Program-made: the position numbers and the translations under genes
Notes under the pieces: model-generated
Database searches by the model: none
Seen by the model: only the letters and a program-made list of their open reading frames with translations
Told to the model about the DNA's origin: nothing
Assembly (NCBI RefSeq): GCF_004752005.1
Contig: NZ_CP038493.1
Coordinates: 1-64,000 of the forward strand
Length of the DNA stretch: 64,000 nt
Direction of reading: 5' to 3'
Source of the DNA: Thalassotalea sp. HSM 43
GTDB lineage: Bacteria > Pseudomonadota > Gammaproteobacteria > Enterobacterales > Alteromonadaceae
Shown here: positions 58,370 through 64,000 of the stretch, one piece after another
Numbering within the stretch: the first letter of the stretch is position 1
How the letters are laid out: every line of letters starts with the position of its first letter

Positions 58370-59116
58370 ATGGATTGGTTTTTATTAAAAAAACTTGTTG
58401 GTCAATTACTGCAACCAATGATCTTAATTTTATTTTTGATGCTGTTAGCGTTGCTGTTGTTTCATAGTCGACGACATGTTGCTCGCGTAAGCTTATTTCT
58501 TGCCACGTTGTTTTTGTTCGGTTTTTCCTTTATTGGTGTCAGCAACTCACTCATAGCCCCTTACGAGCAACGCTATCCAACCTTTAGCCAGCAGCAACAA
58601 CGTTTAGACTATATTGTCATCTTAGGTTGCGCGCATACCAGTGACGACAACCTTGGCGCCTCGCAACAATTACAAATCTGCTCATTGCAACGTATGGTTG
58701 AAGGCATGCGTGTCGCCAACATGCACCCTGAAGCAACCATTATTACCTCCGGTGCGGCACTTTATGATAGCACCAGCAATGCACAAAAGGTGAAACAAGC
58801 ACTGATTGAATTAGGGTTTAGTGGTGACATAATCACTAATGACAAAGCTAAAGATACCGAAGACGAAGCGATGTTATTAATGCCGCGGTTAACCAACACC
58901 CACTTTGCCCTTGTCACCAACGCCAATCATATGCCGAGAGCAATGACCTATTTTGAGCAACAAGGTTTGACGCCTACCGCCGCTCCTACCGGTTACTTTG
59001 TTAAACAGGGTGCGCTAAGTTGGCAGGACTACTTTCCTGACGCCAATCAATTGCATAAAACCGAGACGTTTTTTTACGAGTTTTTCGGTCAGCTATGGCA
59101 ATGGCTTAAGTCATAA
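58370..59116 (+). CDS. elyC: Envelope biogenesis factor ElyC (DUF218/YdcF fold)
   Basis: 248 residues. Two transmembrane helices at the N-terminus (about 14-32 and 40-60) and a periplasmic DUF218 domain with DYIVILGCAHTSDDN, TIITSGAALYDST, KAKDTEDEAMLL and LVTNANHMPRAMTYFEQQGL. ElyC supports peptidoglycan assembly through the undecaprenyl-phosphate lipid carrier in E. coli. Family member YgjQ/SanA-like proteins lack the two-helix start, so ElyC is the better match. Divergent from lysC. Confidence 0.9.
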   Translation: MDWFLLKKLVGQLLQPMILILFLMLLALLLFHSRRHVARVSLFLATLFLFGFSFIGVSNSLIAPYEQRYPTFSQQQQRLDYIVILGCAHTSDDNLGASQQLQICSLQRMVEGMRVANMHPEATIITSGAALYDSTSNAQKVKQALIELGFSGDIITNDKAKDTEDEAMLLMPRLTNTHFALVTNANHMPRAMTYFEQQGLTPTAAPTGYFVKQGALSWQDYFPDANQLHKTETFFYEFFGQLWQWLKS

Positions 59117-59154
59117 CATACTGACGGTACGGCCCGCCCGTTTATAGCTGCAGA

Positions 59155-59538
59155 TTAATCACTAAGAGGTTTTTCGCTCATAATGCCCACTAGATTGTCG
59201 CTTGGATCGCGAATAAAGCCGATCCACAGTTGATGATCTGACATGGTGGCGGCTAAGGCTGGGGCTCGCTCTATAGCGACATTGTGCTGTTGCAAATGCG
59301 CAAATGCTTGCTCTATATCATCGACTTTGTAGTAAATCACTGAGGTATGATGGTCGCGTTCTTCACCTTGTAATGTGGTGAGCATCAATCGAATATCGTT
59401 TAATTGGTAAAACGATAAGTTTTCACCGGCATCAAACAACAGCGGTAGTCCCATGATATCCTGGTAAAACGCTCTTGCCGCGTTTATATCAGTACAACAA
59501 ATCGCAATCTGGCCGATGGCGTTAATATGTAAACTCAT
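59155..59538 (-). CDS. VOC (glyoxalase/bleomycin-resistance fold) family protein
   Basis: 127 residues with two beta-alpha-beta-beta-beta modules: IGQIAICCTDINAARAFYQD, IMGLPLLFDAGENLSFYQL and VIYYKVDDIEQAFAHLQQ, then WIGFIRDPSDNLVGIMSE. Metal ligands of the family (His/Glu at strand ends) are only partly conserved. Members act as glyoxalases, dioxygenases or fosfomycin/bleomycin-binding proteins; the specific role is unknown. Lies after the SufS-SufE gene on the same strand, with a 100-nt gap containing short GGAGCTAGCTTT repeats. Confidence 0.87.
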   Translation of the reverse strand: MSLHINAIGQIAICCTDINAARAFYQDIMGLPLLFDAGENLSFYQLNDIRLMLTTLQGEERDHHTSVIYYKVDDIEQAFAHLQQHNVAIERAPALAATMSDHQLWIGFIRDPSDNLVGIMSEKPLSD

Positions 59539-59643
59539 CTGTTTTCCTTTTCACGTTTTTTGTTTTAATGGAGCTAGCTTTAACGGAGCTAGCTTTTAAC
59601 AGAGCTTGGTTTTAACCAATCTGTCGTTTTGCCAATCAATAAC

Positions 59644-61338
59644 TTAACCTATTAAGGTATAGACGCTGTCGACAATTGCTCGCACACCATTACCCCGAGA
59701 TGGACTTAAGTGTTGCATCAACCCTAAGCTTTGAAAAAACTCTGGCACCTTAGTTTTTTGAATTTGTACGGCGGTCTTGCCTTGAAATTGGCTTAAAATC
59801 ACCACCATAAGACCACGTATTAGCCGAGCATCACTATCACCAATAAAATAAAAGCGATCGTTATACTTAACGACGTCTAACCAAGCATTGCTTTCACAAC
59901 CAGAAATTAATATCTCATCACTACGACGCTGTTTATCTAAACGATGCAGTCGCTTAGACAATAGCATAATCACTCGATGCTTTTTATCCCAAGAATTTGC
60001 GTCGCTAAACTCAGCCAACACATCTGCTTCGCTGACATAATCAAACGGTTTATCATGCACCACCTGCGACCTAGAGTCTGTTTTAGTCCAATCCACATCG
60101 CTACTGTCTGCTTGTTGTAAGTTGCCATCGGCTTCAATACACGCCTTTAACGCGGCCAGTAAACGATCTATTTCAGACTTACTATTATACGGTGCAAGCG
60201 ACACGCGAACGGAGCCTTGCAAGCCCATTCCCGCCAACAATGGCATAGCACAATGATGCCCCGCTCTCACCGCAATGCCTTTGCTGTCGAGAAAGCTGGC
60301 GACATCCTGATGATGTATACCCTCGATAACAAAGCTTAATAACGGAATATCAGGTGCGTCTGTAAATAATGGCGTGAGCTTTGCCAAGCTGGTCAATTGT
60401 TGATGCAGATAAACAGCAAGTTGAGATTCATAATCAGTGAAATTTTGGCTATGACCAAGCTCTGTTATCGCGCTTGATAAGCCCAGTACACCGGCAATAT
60501 TAGGCGTGCCCGCTTCAAATTTGTGTGGCAGTTCATTAAATGTAGTCTGTTTGAATGACACCTGTTTGATCATCTCGCCGCCAAATTGATACGGCGGCAT
60601 GCTCTCGAGTAGCTCGCGTTTACCATACAAGACACCAATGCCGGTTGGCGCAAACAATTTATGTCCAGAGAACACATAGAAGTCACAGTTTAGCTGTTGT
60701 ACATCAACGTTAACATGGGCGATAGCCTGAGCACCATCGATCAATACCTTGGCACCATGTTGATGGCCAATGTCAATTAACGTCTTAATATCGTTTATCT
60801 TTCCGACAACATTTGAAATGTGATGGACGGCAAGGATTTTACATTTATAGGTGATCAAACACCTTGCTTGTGCAATATCAATGATGCCTTGTTTATTAAC
60901 CGGCAGCACCACTAAATTAGCACCTTTTTTTAGCGCCAGTTGTTGCCAACAAACAATATTAGCGTGATGTTCAGCGGCAGAAACAACAATATCATCACCA
61001 CGCTCGACAATCTGTTCGCCGAGGCTACTTGCCACCATATTAATGGCTTCGGTTGTGCCTTTGCTCCAAATGATCTCCGCCACGTCTTTGCCATGAATAA
61101 ATTGTCTGACATTTTCTCGAGCAAGTTCATACGCGACAGTGGCTTGTGCACTTAACATATGAGAGCCACGATGCACATTGGCATTTTGCGTCGCGTAATA
61201 TGTTTTTGCGGCATCAATGACGGCGTCGAATTTTTGCGTAGTCGCAGCGTTATCAAAGTAGATACTTTGATGTTTGCGCTCTAGCATTTCTATAAGAGGA
61301 AACTTTTTTCTAAATTCGGCAACATTAAATGACGTCAT
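59644..61338 (-). CDS. Cysteine desulfurase SufS/CsdA fused to a SufE/CsdE domain
   Basis: 564 residues, two enzymes in one chain. Residues 1-405 are a group II cysteine desulfurase: SIYFDNAATTQKF, SAAEHHANIVCWQ, PLP lysine Lys227 in VFSGHKLFAPTGIG, and catalytic Cys363 in RAGHHCAMPLL. After a polar linker (about 405-435), residues 436-564 are a SufE domain with the sulfur-acceptor Cys481 in ISGCESNAWLDV. The desulfurase takes sulfur from cysteine as persulfide and would pass it in cis to the SufE domain. E. coli keeps these on two proteins. The ATG at 61338 matches the SufS N-terminus; a TTG 10 codons upstream is the longest option. No suf or isc scaffold genes are nearby. Confidence 0.93.
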   Translation of the reverse strand: MTSFNVAEFRKKFPLIEMLERKHQSIYFDNAATTQKFDAVIDAAKTYYATQNANVHRGSHMLSAQATVAYELARENVRQFIHGKDVAEIIWSKGTTEAINMVASSLGEQIVERGDDIVVSAAEHHANIVCWQQLALKKGANLVVLPVNKQGIIDIAQARCLITYKCKILAVHHISNVVGKINDIKTLIDIGHQHGAKVLIDGAQAIAHVNVDVQQLNCDFYVFSGHKLFAPTGIGVLYGKRELLESMPPYQFGGEMIKQVSFKQTTFNELPHKFEAGTPNIAGVLGLSSAITELGHSQNFTDYESQLAVYLHQQLTSLAKLTPLFTDAPDIPLLSFVIEGIHHQDVASFLDSKGIAVRAGHHCAMPLLAGMGLQGSVRVSLAPYNSKSEIDRLLAALKACIEADGNLQQADSSDVDWTKTDSRSQVVHDKPFDYVSEADVLAEFSDANSWDKKHRVIMLLSKRLHRLDKQRRSDEILISGCESNAWLDVVKYNDRFYFIGDSDARLIRGLMVVILSQFQGKTAVQIQKTKVPEFFQSLGLMQHLSPSRGNGVRAIVDSVYTLIG

Positions 61339-61629
61339 TAACTTGGCTGACAATACGCTATGAAACAAGATTACAGGATTATAACGCAGAACTTCTTATC
61401 GTTAACAGAATCTTTGCAATAAGTTTTTTAATTCATTTATACGCAAAGCAAAGGATCCTTGACTATGCTATACAGTCCAGATGGAGATATTTATTCTGGC
61501 GTTAATATGCTGTTTTCGAATGCGAAATTAAATATAAAGCCAAAATACAACTCTGGTTAGTCGCACCGTTCAAACGCTGTAGACGAGCGATTAAATAACG
61601 TTTTATGAAATGAAATATTAAGGAACAGT

Positions 61630-61836
61630 ATGTCATTATTCTCTTGGTTCACTTCGAACCGAAATGAAGTGCATACGACATTCACCAGTAGCGAGCGCCA
61701 ACGAAAGTTGGCAATAAACAATAAGTCGATGTGGCCTGTAGCTAGGGTAAACTACGTACACTCGAAGTATCAGGCTCACAGTCTGTCAGAAGGTGAACTG
61801 ATTGACTCAGAACCGAGTATAAAATCGGTAAAATAG
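61630..61836 (+). CDS. Small hypothetical protein
   Basis: 68 residues (MSLFSWFTSNRNEVHTTFTS at the start), polar and basic with no hydrophobic segment after FSWF. I do not recognise it. It looks like a real gene because AAGGAA stands at proper distance before the ATG and a strong terminator follows 3 nt after the stop. It is surrounded by genes on the other strand. Confidence 0.62.
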   Translation: MSLFSWFTSNRNEVHTTFTSSERQRKLAINNKSMWPVARVNYVHSKYQAHSLSEGELIDSEPSIKSVK

Positions 61837-61838
61837 CA

Positions 61839-61867
61839 AAATAGTCGCTTAGGCGACTATTTTTTTG
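61839..61867. terminator. Bidirectional terminator between the small gene and the HExxH gene
   Basis: AAATAGTCGC-TTA-GGCGACTATTTTTTT: a strong stem between convergent genes. Confidence 0.92.
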
Positions 61868-61890
61868 GCCAAAAAAAGACCTATCCTTGG

Positions 61891-63399
61891 CTAGTCATGA
61901 GCCGCATCAAACCAAGTTTTCGCTTTAGATGATTGCCCTTGCGACATCAGATAACGCCCCATATTAACGTGAAATGATGGCATCAATTTTTTATCTGATG
62001 CCTGCTCAAATACCTGCATATATGATTCTGGTAACGGTTTTTCAAAATACTCCAGACTCGATAATCCATAAATGGGTTTAAAACTGCTGGCAGAGTGGTA
62101 TTGACATGTACGGCTGGGAAACAAACCTATTTGGTTTTTAAACTCTGCCGGCGTCCCCAGGTGATGTTGGCCATTAACGGGATGTGTAACAGGTGTCGAT
62201 GCTTGAATCAGTGAATACCAAGGTAGTTGCTTTGCCAAAAAAGCTCGAGCGTCTTGATCGCTGGCAAATACGCGGCGGGTTAAATTGACAACATTATGGG
62301 CGATCGCCCCCTCCTCATCACAGGCAGCATGGTTAATAGGCAAAGGATATTCGTCAATAAAGCCGAGAAAATGACTGAGTTCATGGGCTAATACTTGGCT
62401 ACTATCGCCAGCATCAACAAACACCATGCCGTGATTAACATTGGCAATGCCCTTATCCGTCATGACACCGATATAGCGAATCGCCTTAGGCTGTGCCTGT
62501 AACAACGCCTCATCAAACTGACATTGAATTCTAAGGGTTGCATTATTGGTGCAGTTTAGCCACTGAGGCGCGGTGTACTGTGGTTCTAGTAAACAAAACT
62601 GCTGTTGATAAAAAGGCTCTAGTTGCGCCATCATCTGCTTAAGCGTTCGTAATTTAGTTAAAGAGTCGGCAAAAAACTGTATTGGATAACGGCATTGCTG
62701 AGTAACACTTGTCGCATCAGTCAATGTGTCTATGGGCTGGGTACTTTGCGCTAAATGCGTATATTGCTGACCTGCTTCGGGTTTCAATAACACCGCGTGG
62801 TTAGCGTCTATCACCTTAAAGCGAATAAGTTCAGCAATAAGGGAAGCAGGGATCATTGCGTGACGTTTTTCTAATAACGAGGCTATCGTCGAAAAATCAC
62901 CCGCTGCGACCGCCCACTCTAGCATCAGCACGGCGATTTGTTGCGCCTGTTTATGCGCTTCTGGGCTGGCAGTTTTATTGACAAATGCGACTAATCGTAA
63001 CTTGGCAAGTGCTTTTTGGTATTGACCGCGGTCTGCTAATTGTTCCGCCTGTACTATGATTGCCTGTTTATTGCCTTGCTTTAAGGCCAAATCAAAATAG
63101 TAATCTTGCTCTCTTGTTTTGCCAATCGACTGGTAATAACGACTTAATTGCAATGCATAATGCCCATCGCTACGGGCCAAATTGCGTGCTAATGTCAGCC
63201 AATGACTTGAATACTCAGCTACCCGAGTAATGGCAATGCGTTGCGCTTCGACAACCCTTAACGTTAATGCCTGTTGCAGTTGCGCTTGATTATAGTTGTT
63301 ATATTGCAGGCGCTGTTGCAAATAATCATGCACAGAAAAAGAGCTTGTCGTTAACGACAAGCTCAATACTAAACAAATCAGATAATACCACCGAGACAT
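61891..63399 (-). CDS. Exported TPR-like protein with a metallopeptidase motif (M64-like HExxHxxGxxDEY)
   Basis: 502 residues. Signal peptide (YYLICLVLSLSLTTSSFS). The region at about 40-200 is helical with SEL1/TPR-like spacing (LSRYYQSIGKTREQDYYFDL, QAEQLADRGQYQKALAKLRL). Then a domain with HELSHFLGFIDEYPLP: His339, Glu340, His343, and Asp349-Glu350-Tyr351. This resembles the M64 (IgA peptidase) zinc motif, and preceding NHGMVFVDAGDSSQVLA forms the usual active-site strand. An acidic DEEG and four cysteines follow. The start lies 3 nt after the nlpI stop, so the two genes form an operon. I infer a periplasmic protease; activity is untested. Confidence 0.78.
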   Translation of the reverse strand: MSRWYYLICLVLSLSLTTSSFSVHDYLQQRLQYNNYNQAQLQQALTLRVVEAQRIAITRVAEYSSHWLTLARNLARSDGHYALQLSRYYQSIGKTREQDYYFDLALKQGNKQAIIVQAEQLADRGQYQKALAKLRLVAFVNKTASPEAHKQAQQIAVLMLEWAVAAGDFSTIASLLEKRHAMIPASLIAELIRFKVIDANHAVLLKPEAGQQYTHLAQSTQPIDTLTDATSVTQQCRYPIQFFADSLTKLRTLKQMMAQLEPFYQQQFCLLEPQYTAPQWLNCTNNATLRIQCQFDEALLQAQPKAIRYIGVMTDKGIANVNHGMVFVDAGDSSQVLAHELSHFLGFIDEYPLPINHAACDEEGAIAHNVVNLTRRVFASDQDARAFLAKQLPWYSLIQASTPVTHPVNGQHHLGTPAEFKNQIGLFPSRTCQYHSASSFKPIYGLSSLEYFEKPLPESYMQVFEQASDKKLMPSFHVNMGRYLMSQGQSSKAKTWFDAAHD

Positions 63400-63402
63400 A
63401 AA

Positions 63403-64000
63403 TTAAGGTGCGCTAAGTTGCGCCTCAATAAGGTCGAGCTCTAATTCCGCATACCTATGTTCAATAAACTCGTAAACATTGGTGCTTAACGCCAATTTAA
63501 AATAATCAGCAGAGGTATTTGGACGATCAACTAATTGATTGTATTTACCTAAATAAAAATACGCTTCACACAAGCGATCAATTAATTGTTTATGATCAGA
63601 CACCCCAACAGAGACTGTTTGAATCAGCTCCTGTTCATTGATGTCGCCTAAAAACAAGCGCAAAATATTATTTGCCCAACTGTTATGATCTAGGCCATCT
63701 AGGTGTTGTCTCAGGTTGGCTTTTGCCAATTCTGGATCAATTTCATATTCAACCAAATACAACCAAGCGATTCGATAAGGATCATTTTGTTGTTGCAATT
63801 GAAAACGTTGCAGATCAGCCAACGCTTGTTGTGGTCGCTTACCATAATACAAGGCGATGCCACGATTCAAATACGCGTATTCATGATTCATATCCAGTTC
63901 AATGGCCGAATCAAAGGCATCGTAAGCCTCAACGAAATTTTGCCGCTGCGTATGGTGAATTCCCATAAAATTGTACGCGTCAACTAAATCAGGCTGCAAA
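63403..64000 (-). CDS. nlpI: Lipoprotein NlpI, C-terminal ~199 residues (cut by the right edge)
   Basis: TPR protein matching E. coli NlpI along its length. DAYNFMGIHHTQRQNFVEAY, DAFDSAIELDMNHEYAYLNR and GIALYYGKRPQQALADL correspond to E. coli [37 protein letters not shown] and GIALYYGGRDKLAQDDL. FYLGKY and HRYAELELDLIEAQ end it. The Met at 63999 is internal: the N-terminal signal, lipobox and first TPR lie outside the window. NlpI is an outer-membrane lipoprotein that presents peptidoglycan hydrolases such as MepS to the Prc protease. Here the next gene encodes a putative secreted metallopeptidase. Confidence 0.93.
   Translation of the reverse strand, partial: LQPDLVDAYNFMGIHHTQRQNFVEAYDAFDSAIELDMNHEYAYLNRGIALYYGKRPQQALADLQRFQLQQQNDPYRIAWLYLVEYEIDPELAKANLRQHLDGLDHNSWANNILRLFLGDINEQELIQTVSVGVSDHKQLIDRLCEAYFYLGKYNQLVDRPNTSADYFKLALSTNVYEFIEHRYAELELDLIEAQLSAP

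Noticed and set aside
59555-59640. Short GGAGCTAGCTTT(T)AAC direct repeats between the VOC and SufS-SufE genes
   Set aside because: Only about two and a half imperfect copies; too short to call a repeat element or binding site.

Overview
The window looks like chromosomal DNA of a marine gammaproteobacterium of the Alteromonadales, most likely near Colwellia/Thalassotalea. This is inferred from low-to-moderate GC, E. coli-like synteny (uvrY-uvrC-pgsA-glyW-cysT-leuZ; recC-recB-recD; frmA-fghA) and several small families that I associate with this order (DUF3466, DUF3718, DUF2982, DUF3087). No phage, IS element, plasmid gene or CRISPR array is visible. It is mostly core housekeeping DNA, and the unusual material lies between genes and in a few fusions or unusual neighbours.

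Layout: (1) 1-2.4 kb: the start of a TonB-dependent receptor running off the left edge, then eight minus-strand tRNA genes (five identical Gly-GCC, two identical Leu-TAA, one Cys-GCA) with their own promoter. (2) 2.4-6.8 kb: a minus-strand run of a small RHH-like gene, uvrY, uvrC, sseA and pgsA. (3) 6.8-8.4 kb: fabA behind a FabR-type palindrome, then a PhyH-family dioxygenase whose frame appears cut short by a TAA. (4) 8.6-14.7 kb: the operon rlmKL, glutaredoxin-like gene, uup, DUF3466 gene. (5) 14.86-16.49 kb: five identical initiator tRNA-fMet genes embedded in a regular ~100-bp repeat array, in which nine further units end in a copy of the tRNA 3' end and carry a conserved short hairpin. 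It resembles the rtT repeats of the E. coli tyrT locus and is the most interesting element here. (6) 16.5-27.7 kb: small conserved genes, a quinone oxidoreductase, acyP, rlmI, a PilZ protein, hrpA, a CBS protein, an isoaspartyl peptidase and a DUF3718 protein. (7) 28.2-43.7 kb: a CadC-like transmembrane regulator, recC-recB-recD-DUF3087, two small membrane proteins, and glutathione-dependent formaldehyde detoxification (adhC-fghA). (8) 44-50 kb: sthA, an 8-bp tandem repeat, a kefF/kefC potassium-efflux pair and an AAHS-type transporter. (9) 50.3-59.5 kb: a secreted metalloprotease with a degenerate GlyGly-CTERM-like tail, sbcB, a beta-hydroxyacid dehydrogenase, glutathione peroxidase, lysC behind a lysine riboswitch, elyC and a VOC protein. 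(10) 59.6-64 kb: a SufS-SufE fusion, a small orphan gene, and nlpI (cut by the right edge) followed after 3 nt by a secreted protein with an HExxHxxGxxDEY motif.

Functional themes are DNA repair and recombination (UvrC, RecBCD, SbcB), RNA modification and translation capacity (RlmKL, RlmI, HrpA, 13 tRNA genes, Uup), lipid synthesis (PgsA, FabA), redox and electrophile defence (SthA, KefFC, glutathione peroxidase, AdhC/FghA) and envelope maintenance (NlpI, ElyC). All family assignments come from motif and sequence recognition by eye; no database search was run.
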